A stretch of 64,000 bases of DNA from the NCBI RefSeq assembly GCF_046098205.1, contig NZ_JBJURJ010000005.1:310001-374000 (forward strand), read 5' to 3'. The notes beneath the pieces were generated by a model that saw nothing but the letters and a program-made list of their open reading frames with translations, did no database searches and had not been told where the DNA came from. The translations under genes were made by a program, and so were the position numbers. Origin of the DNA: Paenibacillus_AR mesotrionivorans. GTDB lineage: Bacteria; Bacillota; Bacilli; Paenibacillales; NBRC-103111. Positions within the stretch are counted from its first letter, which is position 1. Each line of letters opens with the position of its first letter. Shown piece after piece: positions 25,101 to 33,787 of the stretch.

Positions 25101-26207
25101 TCACATCCGGTCGTATTCCGCTGCAGCAAGCAGGAACGCCCCTATCCCCTTGTGGTCATCGGTGACGATGGGCTCGCTGATATAGTATGCAAACGAGCCG
25201 TCCCGGTAAGGCTGACCGGGATTGTACCCTCCCAGTCCGGCTACTGCGCAGTTGCGGATCAGGTGCACCAGACCGTCCTTACGGGTGATGACGAATTTGT
25301 TCAAAATACCGGCATAACCCTTTTCGGCAGACGCCCGGTAGGTTTCGGAGAGAACACCCAGGCGGATCGCCTTGAGCAATGCATACACGATCATGCAGGA
25401 AGCCGAAGCCTCCACATAATTGCCTTCCCGCGTCCCTTGGTCCAGAACCTGCCACCATACACCGCTCTCCGGGTCCTGAACCTTCAACAGAGCATCCGCC
25501 AGACCGTTAAAAATAGAGATTATCCCCTGCCGGTCCTTGTGCCCAGCCGGCAAATTATCCAGTACATCCACAACCGCCATGGCATACCAGCCTACAGCCC
25601 GTCCCCAGAAGTGTGGGGACAAGCCGGTTTCCGGGTCAGCCCAAGGCTGTTCCCTGCGCTCGTCCCATGCATGGTAATACAAGCCGCTTGCCTCATCCCG
25701 CAAGTGCTCCCGGGCCAGCAAAAGCTGATTCGCCACATCGTCGAAAACCTCCGGTTCGCCGAACAGCCGGGCGAATTCCGCATAGAAGGGCGCCCCCATA
25801 TAAAGGCCGTCCAGCCACATTTGGTGAGGATAAACCGCCTTATGCCAAAACCCGCCCTCGCTGGTCCGCGGATGGGTCCGGAGCTGATCCCGTAATAGAT
25901 ATGCCGCTTCCCTGTATTTCCTAGCGCCGGTTTGGCGGTATAGAAACAGAATCGCCTTGCCGTTATTGATATGATCGATATTATGCTCATGCGGATCATA
26001 ACCGCGGATGGAGCCGTCCTCTTGCACAAACATGTCCATATTGTCTTGAATGTACCGGAGATACCGGTCATCCCCCGTATTCCCGTAAATTTGCTCCAGC
26101 CCCTTATAAACCACACCATCCACATAATGCCACTTGTCCTTCACTCGCGGCATACGTTTAAGCTGGTTTTCGGCCATCCGGACCGACCAGCCCTTAAGCA
26201 GCTCCAT
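25101..26207 (-). CDS. GH105 unsaturated glucuronyl/rhamnogalacturonyl hydrolase
   Basis: A 368-residue (alpha/alpha)6-barrel enzyme of the YteR/YesR type. Landmarks are WHYVDGVVYKGLEQIY near the N-terminus, the catalytic-Asp segment YPHQMWLDGLYMGAPFYAEF (Asp near 131) and HFWGRAVGWYAMAVVDVL. GH105 enzymes remove the 4,5-unsaturated uronic acid left at the non-reducing end by polysaccharide lyases, so the target polymer contains uronic acid. No lyase is present in the window. There is no signal peptide, so action is intracellular. GGAGGG lies upstream of the ATG, 35 bases after the sulfatase gene. Confidence 0.9.
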   Translation of the reverse strand: MELLKGWSVRMAENQLKRMPRVKDKWHYVDGVVYKGLEQIYGNTGDDRYLRYIQDNMDMFVQEDGSIRGYDPHEHNIDHINNGKAILFLYRQTGARKYREAAYLLRDQLRTHPRTSEGGFWHKAVYPHQMWLDGLYMGAPFYAEFARLFGEPEVFDDVANQLLLAREHLRDEASGLYYHAWDERREQPWADPETGLSPHFWGRAVGWYAMAVVDVLDNLPAGHKDRQGIISIFNGLADALLKVQDPESGVWWQVLDQGTREGNYVEASASCMIVYALLKAIRLGVLSETYRASAEKGYAGILNKFVITRKDGLVHLIRNCAVAGLGGYNPGQPYRDGSFAYYISEPIVTDDHKGIGAFLLAAAEYDRM

Positions 26208-26241
26208 ACCTTTAACCCTCCTTATATCTTCCGCATAAATA

Positions 26242-27738
26242 CTAATAGAGTCTGCGCCCGAAGGGATTTGAGGGCTTCGGCCAATTCTTGTCCGGACTGC
26301 ACACTGTCTTCTTCAGCATCCCGTTCCCCAGCATGGCGTAGTCCCCGTTGTCCCTGCACCAACGAATCAGCTCTGTCCGCATCGTCTCTATGATGCTGCG
26401 GATGCCGGGTTCCCCGCTTTTGGCCAAATTGTCCATTTCTGCAGGATCAAGCATCTGGTCATACAGCTCCTCCACACCGCCAAGCTGGTGATAGATGTAC
26501 TTGTAACGCAGCGAGGCGACCATATACTGCTGGTTCGGATCATCGCCACATTGCCCGATGTAATAGCTCCTGACTGCCTTATCCTTCATTAACACCGGCG
26601 TCAAATCAATACCGTCAACCGGAACCTCCAGCGGTGCTCCAGCAAGAGAAAGCAGGGTTGGCATCAGATCCTGAAGCCCAACCAGCTGCCTGGATACTCT
26701 TCCCGCCGGAAGCTTCGCAGGATAACTGATCATAAGCGGTATGCGGATAGAGCCGTTATAGAAGTTTTTCTTGAAGTACAGCCCGAAGTCCCCCAGCATC
26801 TCTCCATGGTCAGCCGTATACACAACGATGGTGTTCTCCCGAAGGCCGTTGGTCTCAAGAAAATCAATAACTCTGCCGATTTGCTTGTCTTGATGGGAAA
26901 TCAGGCCGTAGTAGTAAGCCTTGATCACCTTTTTGGCCTGCGGCGACAGAAGATCCCACATATGGCCGTAATGGGTTTTCACTTCATTGTCAAGGCCCCG
27001 ATCCTTCAGAATATCAATGCTGCCCGCCGGATCCGGCATATCCCGTGGGTCATACATGCTGTCATAAGGACGGGGCGGATCGAAGGCGGAATGCGGCTTC
27101 GGGAAGGAAATCCACATAAAGAACGGAGTTTCTTTGTCCGTCTCCACATGATTGCGCATATGGGCTATTGCCCGGTCAGCCACCCAACTGTCCACATAAT
27201 GCTCCTGCGGAACCGGACTGGGCGCCGGGTACACATCATTGTTACCCAGCCCATGACCACGGGTATATCCTCCCCAGCCCACGGTATGGAGATAGTCATG
27301 GTAATCCTCCAGCCCGGTGATCTGGTTCTTCGGATCATATTTGCTAAGGATTCTGCCGGATTCCGCAAACTCCGTGGTCCGGATGCCATGTGTGGTTCTC
27401 TCCTCGCCGGGACCCCGGTAGGGATTATAGTGGAGCTTCCCCATGGAGTAGGTTTCATACCCGCGTTTGCTTAATTCCTCCCCAAGCTTGGGCAGTCCCT
27501 CCTTAATCGCTCCCGAATTGTCCTTCACCCCCGTACACTTATGCGGGTAAAGTGCCGTTGTCAGGCTCGCCCTGGCGGGCACACAGATGGGGTCCGGTGT
27601 AAAGGAATTTCCGAAATTAATGCCGCTTTCGGCAAGCTTGTCGAGATTCGGTGTATCTACAATTGAATTGCCATTGCATCCCAGGGCGTCATGACGCATC
27701 TGGTCGCACATAATGAACACAATATTGGGCTTCTGCAA
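26242..27738 (-). CDS. Type I sulfatase
   Basis: About 498 residues. The formylglycine motif reads C-V-P-A-R in PICVPARASLTTALYP (Cys near 57), the form that requires conversion of Cys to formylglycine. Metal-binding residues appear in the N-terminal MCDQMRHD and the later VYTADHGEMLGD. No maturation enzyme is encoded nearby. TTG at 27738 is chosen because GGAGGGG lies at good spacing upstream; the ATG at 27762 precedes that site. There is no signal peptide. With GH105 and GH35 downstream it points to breakdown of a sulfated, uronate-containing polysaccharide. Confidence 0.88.
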   Translation of the reverse strand: MQKPNIVFIMCDQMRHDALGCNGNSIVDTPNLDKLAESGINFGNSFTPDPICVPARASLTTALYPHKCTGVKDNSGAIKEGLPKLGEELSKRGYETYSMGKLHYNPYRGPGEERTTHGIRTTEFAESGRILSKYDPKNQITGLEDYHDYLHTVGWGGYTRGHGLGNNDVYPAPSPVPQEHYVDSWVADRAIAHMRNHVETDKETPFFMWISFPKPHSAFDPPRPYDSMYDPRDMPDPAGSIDILKDRGLDNEVKTHYGHMWDLLSPQAKKVIKAYYYGLISHQDKQIGRVIDFLETNGLRENTIVVYTADHGEMLGDFGLYFKKNFYNGSIRIPLMISYPAKLPAGRVSRQLVGLQDLMPTLLSLAGAPLEVPVDGIDLTPVLMKDKAVRSYYIGQCGDDPNQQYMVASLRYKYIYHQLGGVEELYDQMLDPAEMDNLAKSGEPGIRSIIETMRTELIRWCRDNGDYAMLGNGMLKKTVCSPDKNWPKPSNPFGRRLY

Positions 27739-27793
27739 GCTCTCCCCTCCTTTTGTACACATATCTCTACCTTAAACTTTCGGGGCTTCTATG

Positions 27794-27837
27794 TTAATGT
27801 AGAAATCAATACGGATTTATGTAAAAATCGAAACGGA
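27794..27837. promoter_or_regulatory. Tandem 22-bp operator between sulfatase and araC genes
   Basis: Two abutting 22-bp units, 27794-27815 and 27816-27837, are identical at 18 of 22 positions (TTwATGTArAAATCrAwACG). Two direct sites in tandem, two helical turns apart, are what AraC-family proteins bind. On the minus strand TTTACA (27820-27825) and TACATT (27796-27801) with an 18-base spacer overlap the repeats, a possible sulfatase promoter. Confidence 0.65.
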
Positions 27838-27852
27838 TGTGACGGTCCCACT

Positions 27853-28671
27853 GTGATACAAGTTGAGCTCAACCGATTGTACCTGCATATTTACTTTATC
27901 CTGCGGAGAACAACCGAAGGAGGCTGGAGCGGAAGCCGGAAGCATCTCTCCGGGCATACCCTTTATTGGATCCACGAAGGGGAAGGCACGTTCATTGCCG
28001 GGGAAAAACGGGAGGTTACCGCAGGAAGCCTGCTCTATGCCCGCCCGGACATGGAGGTGCAATACCGGTCGAGTGAAAGACGACCACTGGACTTCACCAT
28101 CATCCGGTTTGAATGTATGACGGTGGAGCCCAAAGAGGACAGCTGGAGCACCAGTCCGGTTGTGCATTTGCCTCTACCCTTCTGTATGCCCGCCGCCAAT
28201 GTGGACCGGCTGGAGGCAAGCAGGCTGATGGAGCGTATTATCCGCGGCTGGAACCCGTCCGCGGCAGGTGGAGAGGTAGCTTCCAAGGCTGCACTCAGCG
28301 AGATGCTTCTGTACGCCGAGAAGCATTTATCCGGCAGGAAGCAAGAATCCCGTTTTACCCTTTTCGAAAGGATCAAGGAAGCCATACAACTCCGGCACAC
28401 CAGCAGCCTGAGCGTGGAGGAATTGGCCAGAACCTACGGCATCTCACCTGTTTATTTGCGGAAGCTGTTTCATGAATATGAAGGATGTTCGCCGAAGCAA
28501 TATCTGGAGACGGTCCGGCATGAGAATGCCCTCCGGCTGCTGCTGCACTCCGACCTTTCCCTGCGGATGATCGCCGAGGTATGCGGGTACACAGACGAAT
28601 TCCATTTCAGCAAGGTGTTCAAAAAAAGAACGGGGCAATCTCCGGCGAGGTACAAAAGAATGTCCGTATAG
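27853..28671 (+). CDS. AraC-family regulator divergent from the sulfatase operon
   Basis: About 272 residues from a likely GTG at 27853. The N-terminal cupin-like sensing domain includes WIHEGEGTFIAGEKREVTAG, and the C-terminus carries two helix-turn-helices (LSVEELARTYGISPVYLRKLF and LSLRMIAEVCGYTDEFHFSK followed by FKKRTGQSPARYKR). The frame is open further upstream to an ATG at 27691, inside the sulfatase gene, but that part does not look like the family and lacks a good ribosome binding site. The divergent position over a tandem operator suggests it activates the sulfatase, GH105 and GH35 genes. Confidence 0.82.
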   Translation: MIQVELNRLYLHIYFILRRTTEGGWSGSRKHLSGHTLYWIHEGEGTFIAGEKREVTAGSLLYARPDMEVQYRSSERRPLDFTIIRFECMTVEPKEDSWSTSPVVHLPLPFCMPAANVDRLEASRLMERIIRGWNPSAAGGEVASKAALSEMLLYAEKHLSGRKQESRFTLFERIKEAIQLRHTSSLSVEELARTYGISPVYLRKLFHEYEGCSPKQYLETVRHENALRLLLHSDLSLRMIAEVCGYTDEFHFSKVFKKRTGQSPARYKRMSV

Positions 28672-28778
28672 AAGAAAAATCCCGTTCCAACAAATGAACC
28701 GTGACCTGTAGAGGCAATAGCTTGCACTCCTTGAGAGCCACAATTCAAATGTTGCACGGGAAGCTTGTTTACTCTATT

Positions 28779-30911
28779 TTAACGGTTGTTCATCAAAACC
28801 GGCAGCTTGATATGGCTGGGGTACTCCCGGTTATGGTAAATCGTCTGGCGCACGATCAGCGGCTTCTCGTCCGCATACGGATCATTGCCGGTATTGGTGT
28901 TGGGGAAAGCCACGAACTTGCTGGAGGAAGTAACTGTAACTCTAATCCGGTGGCCAACCGGGAAGGTATGGGCGATATTTTGCAGGAAAATATCGTATCT
29001 CTCCACCTTACCGGGCTCCAGCAGCTGCGGGTGCTCCAAGCCGTAGCGGTATCTGGCTCTGACGATATAGTTGGACAACCGGATGGAGTCGCCGTTGGGA
29101 TGGACATCGCTCAGGGTCACCACCCAGTCCGTGTCCTTGCCTGTGCTGGCTGCATACAGCACCGCCGACAGCTCGCCCGCCACCGTCAGCTCCTCCGCCA
29201 ACGGTACGCCGGTATACACCAGAATATCGTTGCGCAGCTCATGCCTGCGCATATTCTCCGGCTCCCGCTCTCCCTTGTCCGCTACCGGATCGGCAGGATT
29301 GTAGATATACGTGTCCGTAGGCGAGAACTCCTCCGGCTCCGCCGCCAGCCTGCCGTCCCCCAGGGAGGAGTTGGCCCGGCCGTCCCCGCCCAAATAGAAG
29401 GGCGTCACAACTGCCTCCGCCGGAGTCCAGTCTGACGAGGTCCGCCAGCGGTTTTCGCCCACCACATAATAGGAAGCCCGCGGCTCCTGGTCGATGCCGT
29501 TGGGAATGTCCTTCAAGAAGCGGTCAAACCAGCGCAGCACCGATACATCATAGTCATAGACCACGGCATCGTTGCCCAAGGCCACGTTGGCCAAGTCCCT
29601 TGCCCGGTTGGGGTTATGCTCCCAGGCGCCCAGCCGGATTTTGCGGTGGGGGACATCATGCTCCGTCAGCATCCGCCAGGTCTCCGACACTCCCGGGCTG
29701 TCACCGTCATACCACCCGGAGATCACGTACACCGGCGCCTTGACCTGATGGCCCAGCTCGCTGTAGGTGCAGTTTTTCCAGAAGTCATCATAATCCGGAT
29801 GCTGGCTCCACAGCTCCCAGGGCCCTGACTCCTTGCCGATCATCTGCCTTGGGATATCCCGGATGGGCCGGGCATCCACCGCCGCTTCTGGATTTACAGT
29901 TACACCGCCGAAAATGTCAAAATCCGTCCTCGTCCCCACCGACTGAGCCAGGGTCCAGGAGAGAAGCGGCCAGGAGCAGAGAGTTCCGCCCTTGCGGGCC
30001 GTATCCGTAAAGGGAGAGCCCACATTCACCTCATCCACCACCGCCAGCAAATTGGGATGCCCGCTGGTGGCGGCGGCTGTCACCACATACCCCAAATAGG
30101 AGGCGCCCCACATGCCGACCTTGCTGTTGCTCCAGTCTTGGGCAATGATCCAGTCAATGGTGTCAGAGCCGTCATCCCGCTCGTAGTAGAAGGGCACCAG
30201 TTCCCCCTCCGAATCCGCCCGTCCCCGCACATCCTGGTTGACTACGGCGTAGCCCTTATTGGCCCAGCGTTGGAACAGCTCCTTGCGCCCGTTGCGGTCA
30301 TAGCAGGTCCGCACCAGAATAGTTGGCCACCTTGTCCCGGCCGGAGCTCCCTCCGGCAGGTACACATCCGTAGCCAGCCTGACTTCATCCCGCATGGGCA
30401 CCATAAATGTCCCCAGGTCGTTGATGCCATATTCCGGCTTGGACAACAGCGGGTCTTCATATACCCGAAGAGGAGTCAGCCTCTCGCACCCTGCCTTGAC
30501 GATCAGCTCCAGGCCATACCGGTTGGGAGCTGCAAAGGCGACTACCTCCCCGTCCAAGGTGACTACATCCACTGCTGTACCGCCGCGCATGGCCCACACC
30601 TGTGAGGTCCGCTCCACACCAGCCGCATCCGCCGCTGTATATTCCATATGCCGCTGATACACCGTACCATGCTCCAGGATAACCTCTTCCCCTGTCCACT
30701 CCCCACGGGCATGAGCCTCCAGCTGCTCCCCTATACGGGCCAGCGGTAGAGCATACTTGGCCTGGGGGTCCAATACATGCTCCTGCATTTGCGTCCGCCT
30801 GCGGGGATCCACCTTGGCGTGGAGCACTCCTTTTTCCGTAAACCGGATTTTGCCGTTATATATTCCCGCACAATAAAAATGAAAGGTGGTGTGATGCAAA
30901 TAAGTTGTCAT
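28779..30911 (-). CDS. CocE/NonD-type X-Pro dipeptidyl-peptidase (S15) family hydrolase
   Basis: A 710-residue protein. The family signature begins near 150: MVPMRDEVRLATDVYLPEG, TCYDRNGRKELFQRWANKGY, VVNQDVRGRADSEG, and the nucleophile Ser in MWGASYLGYV (about 273). The C-terminal jelly-roll (XPP-C) domain includes DTDWVVTLSDVHPNGDSIRLS and HPQLLEPGKVERY. Usual members start close to the signature; here about 140 extra N-terminal residues of unknown type precede it. GGAGG lies before the ATG. It is the last of three co-directional genes with a dipeptidase and an ornithine cyclodeaminase-like enzyme, so a peptide or acylated amino-acid substrate is likely. Confidence 0.85.
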   Translation of the reverse strand: MTTYLHHTTFHFYCAGIYNGKIRFTEKGVLHAKVDPRRRTQMQEHVLDPQAKYALPLARIGEQLEAHARGEWTGEEVILEHGTVYQRHMEYTAADAAGVERTSQVWAMRGGTAVDVVTLDGEVVAFAAPNRYGLELIVKAGCERLTPLRVYEDPLLSKPEYGINDLGTFMVPMRDEVRLATDVYLPEGAPAGTRWPTILVRTCYDRNGRKELFQRWANKGYAVVNQDVRGRADSEGELVPFYYERDDGSDTIDWIIAQDWSNSKVGMWGASYLGYVVTAAATSGHPNLLAVVDEVNVGSPFTDTARKGGTLCSWPLLSWTLAQSVGTRTDFDIFGGVTVNPEAAVDARPIRDIPRQMIGKESGPWELWSQHPDYDDFWKNCTYSELGHQVKAPVYVISGWYDGDSPGVSETWRMLTEHDVPHRKIRLGAWEHNPNRARDLANVALGNDAVVYDYDVSVLRWFDRFLKDIPNGIDQEPRASYYVVGENRWRTSSDWTPAEAVVTPFYLGGDGRANSSLGDGRLAAEPEEFSPTDTYIYNPADPVADKGEREPENMRRHELRNDILVYTGVPLAEELTVAGELSAVLYAASTGKDTDWVVTLSDVHPNGDSIRLSNYIVRARYRYGLEHPQLLEPGKVERYDIFLQNIAHTFPVGHRIRVTVTSSSKFVAFPNTNTGNDPYADEKPLIVRQTIYHNREYPSHIKLPVLMNNR

Positions 30912-30923
30912 CTGTGCTGCCTC

Positions 30924-32117
30924 CTATCCCCAAACCTGCTCGAATACACGCAGCCAGTTGCCGCCCATAATCTTGGCAATATCAGTGTCACTGTAACCCC
31001 TGGCCACCAGTCCTCTGGTGAAGTTGCCGAAGCGGCCGTAGGTTTCCAGCCCCTTCACCGTTTCGGTGGAGGGGCCGTCCCCTTTGGCAAAACCCAGCCG
31101 GGGCGCAATATGCTCCTTGAAGTAGATGAGAGACCATTCCACGTCGCTCATGGGCCAGTCCGTGCCGATGCCGACATAATCCACTCCGGCCAGCCGGACT
31201 ACGTAATCGATATGATCCAGCACATGATCGAGAGTCGTGTTCGCAGGGTCCCCGTGGACAAACCACGGCATGGCAAAAATCCCCACTACACCTCCGGTTC
31301 CGGCCACCGCCAGAATCTCCTCGTCGCTTTTGCAGCGCATATGAGGGTACAGGCGCTCCACTCCCGTATGGGAAGCGATCACGGGTGCAGAGGATACCCG
31401 GCAGGCATCCAACGTGGTTTGTTTGCCGCAATGGCCCGTATCCACCACAATCCCCAATTGGTTCAGCCGCTCCACAAACCGGACGCCGTAATTGGACAAA
31501 CCGCCGTTAGCCGCCTCTGCACAGCCGGAGCCCACAAGATTCTGGTTATTATACGTAAGCTGGAGCACCCGCAGCCCAAACTGGTGCAGCGTCTCCAGCA
31601 GCCCCAGGTTCCGGCCCAGCCCATCTGTCTCCTGAGCAGTGACAATCCCGGCTTTCCGGCCGCTCTGTTTGGCCGCCCGGATATCCTCGGCCTTCCTGGC
31701 TTTAACGAGCCAGTCCGCTGCAGTGTCAAACTGCAGCTGTACCTGGCCCATGCTGTCCAGAATGGTCTCCATATCATTTAAGTGAAGCTCCCGGTTGCCC
31801 GCCGTAATGCCGGACCGGTACCACTCCTCTTTATACTGGGGCAGTTCACCAGCCGCCATCATCTTGACCAGAAGCTTAGCGGGCATATGGCTGTAGACCA
31901 TAGGCTCGTCCCTGTAAGGCTCGCAAAGCTCCTTCAGCCGTTGAGCCACCGCTTGGGGTATGGCCTTGGGAGACAACGGTCCCTGAAACAGCAGGTCGAT
32001 GTTGATGTTCTCCTCATGGAGCCGGGCCGCACGCTGTTCTTGCTCCTCCGTCAGCTGAAAGTCATACCGTCCCTCTTGCAATTTTTCCTCCATACCGCCT
32101 GCCCCTTCCGTTACCAT
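30924..32117 (-). CDS. M19 membrane-dipeptidase-family zinc dipeptidase
   Basis: A 397-residue protein like renal dipeptidase. Landmarks are NIDLLF near the N-terminus in place of the usual D-x-H zinc ligand, LTYNNQNLVGSGC, VVDTGHCGKQTTLDA with a zinc His, PVIASHTGVERLYPHMR and the VDYVGIGTDWPM segment. The N-terminal HxD pair is not obvious, so activity is slightly uncertain. There is no signal peptide. Its start overlaps the end of the cyclodeaminase-like gene by seven bases; an ATG at 32093 is an alternative. It would release amino acids from dipeptides, including D-amino acid ones. Confidence 0.85.
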   Translation of the reverse strand: MVTEGAGGMEEKLQEGRYDFQLTEEQEQRAARLHEENINIDLLFQGPLSPKAIPQAVAQRLKELCEPYRDEPMVYSHMPAKLLVKMMAAGELPQYKEEWYRSGITAGNRELHLNDMETILDSMGQVQLQFDTAADWLVKARKAEDIRAAKQSGRKAGIVTAQETDGLGRNLGLLETLHQFGLRVLQLTYNNQNLVGSGCAEAANGGLSNYGVRFVERLNQLGIVVDTGHCGKQTTLDACRVSSAPVIASHTGVERLYPHMRCKSDEEILAVAGTGGVVGIFAMPWFVHGDPANTTLDHVLDHIDYVVRLAGVDYVGIGTDWPMSDVEWSLIYFKEHIAPRLGFAKGDGPSTETVKGLETYGRFGNFTRGLVARGYSDTDIAKIMGGNWLRVFEQVWG

Positions 32118-33088
32118 GGGATGTCCACTCCCTTTTGCCTCAGCACCGCCTGGTTGTATATGTAATGAGCTGCTGCCAGATCCTCAATGGCTAAGCCCAG
32201 ACTTTTGAAAAGCGTAATCCCGCCGTTATCTGTCCTGCCTTCAATCCTTCCCTCCAGCAGCTCACCCAATTCGCCGACAATATGCGTATCCGGGATAACC
32301 CCTTCCTGAAGCGGGATCAGATAGTCCCCTGCTTCGTTCCGGGCGGATTCCATGCGGTCCACAAATAGTCTGGAGGCAGCAACCAGCGCCGAATCCAGCT
32401 CCCGGTCAGGCGCACGGCATGCGCCGACAGCGTTAATATGTGCCCCAGCCTTCACCCATTCCCCCCGCAAAACCGGCTCTGTGCTGGCTGTTACGGTACA
32501 GATAATATCCGCATTCTCCACCGCTTGCCGGACAGAGTCAGCAGCCGACGCCTCTACTCCCTGCAGGACTGCTGCCTGTTCTTCTATGAATCGTCGGGCT
32601 TTGCCGGGTGTACGGCTCCAAACCCGGACCTGCCGGATCGGGCGCACCTGAAGGTTGGCCTCCAGATGGCTGGCCGCTTGCTCCCCTGTGCCGAGAATAG
32701 CCAGAACAGCACTGTCCTCCCTGGCCAATGCCCGGGTTGCCACAGCGCTGACCGCCGCTGTACGGACTGCCGTAATGGCCCGTCCGTCCACCACTGCCAA
32801 CAATGTCCCTGTTTGGGTATCAAACAACGCCACCGCCCCCTGATGGGAGGGGTTTCCGTACACATGGTTATGGGGAAACACGCTGATCAGCTTGGCCCCC
32901 GCCACCCCGTTCTTTCGCAGAAACCCTGGCATCAGCCCCAGCAGGTTGGGCTTGTCCAAAGGCACCACCTGCCGCAGGCTCATCTCCGCCCGGCCAGCGG
33001 ACAAATCCGCCAGAACCTCCTCCATTACCGGAATACACACCTCCATGGTCAGAAGCTCCGCCGCCGTTTTGTAATCGATCACCCGCAT
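32111..33088 (-). CDS. Ornithine cyclodeaminase/mu-crystallin family dehydrogenase
   Basis: A 325-residue NAD-dependent enzyme. The Rossmann motif AILGTGEQAASHLEA is near 130-144, preceded by DGRAITAVRTAAVSAVATRALA and followed by RVWSRTP and the substrate-loop region GAHINAVGACRAPDRELDSAL. Members include ornithine cyclodeaminase, alanine dehydrogenase and ketimine reductases, and the exact substrate cannot be fixed. It is the first gene of a compact three-gene unit with dipeptidase and S15-type hydrolase genes, so a role in amino-acid release and deamination is inferred. GAGGAG lies before the ATG. Confidence 0.88.
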   Translation of the reverse strand: MRVIDYKTAAELLTMEVCIPVMEEVLADLSAGRAEMSLRQVVPLDKPNLLGLMPGFLRKNGVAGAKLISVFPHNHVYGNPSHQGAVALFDTQTGTLLAVVDGRAITAVRTAAVSAVATRALAREDSAVLAILGTGEQAASHLEANLQVRPIRQVRVWSRTPGKARRFIEEQAAVLQGVEASAADSVRQAVENADIICTVTASTEPVLRGEWVKAGAHINAVGACRAPDRELDSALVAASRLFVDRMESARNEAGDYLIPLQEGVIPDTHIVGELGELLEGRIEGRTDNGGITLFKSLGLAIEDLAAAHYIYNQAVLRQKGVDIPW

Positions 33089-33120
33089 ATTCCCGCTCCT
33101 CTCTTAGGGTGTGTATACAC

Positions 33121-33627
33121 TTAGAATACCGGAACTTCTTTTTCCATCACGTAGTCATCCATAACGTACCCGTTCCCGATATCCGCCACCTGTTCGCGGA
33201 TCGTCCGGAAGCCCTTTTTCTGATAAACCCCGATGCTCGATTCGTTATGCCGGTTGACCGTCAGCCAGATATGGCTTAACCCCCGTTCCCTGCACAGCTG
33301 CTCCAGGAAGACCATGGCTTGGCTGGCATAACCTTTCCCCCTGTTCTCCTTGCTCACATAAAACTTGCTCAGGAACAGCTTACCGTCCTCTTCCTTTACC
33401 GAAAGATAACCGGCTATGCCCCCCTCGTCATGCATCACATAATAGTCGTAGCCTTGATTTTCGATCTGGTCTTGAACCGCCTGGGCGGATTGGTATTTCC
33501 CGATCATATAATCAATCTGGTCCATGGTAATGATGGAAATGTAGTATTCCCGCCAAATCTCCGCTGCTGTCCGGGCAAGCTCCGTAATGGCCTCCGGGTT
33601 GTGCGCCTGTAAACGTACCATATCCAT
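33121..33627 (-). CDS. GNAT-family N-acetyltransferase
   Basis: About 168 residues. The acetyl-CoA-binding motif is in LSKFYVSKENRGKGYASQAM, and the C-terminal part HIWLTVNRHNESSIGVYQKKGF is also typical. The ATG at 33627, with AAAGGCGG upstream, is preferred over an in-frame start at 33681. The substrate is unknown. It sits upstream of the cyclodeaminase-like operon on the same strand, 32 bases away, and may be cotranscribed. Confidence 0.85.
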   Translation of the reverse strand: MDMVRLQAHNPEAITELARTAAEIWREYYISIITMDQIDYMIGKYQSAQAVQDQIENQGYDYYVMHDEGGIAGYLSVKEEDGKLFLSKFYVSKENRGKGYASQAMVFLEQLCRERGLSHIWLTVNRHNESSIGVYQKKGFRTIREQVADIGNGYVMDDYVMEKEVPVF

Positions 33628-33787
33628 ATTATCTTCCGCCTTTCTATAGCTATCTCTTATTCTTGTAAAGAAGAATACCATGAAATCCGCGCCAAGGGTC
33701 AGTTAGTTTTAATCAAACTGTACATGGAAGCTCCCGGCCGCACCCTGTTACAATGGGAAAAAGCAAGATGTTAGGAGATGTCCGTAT

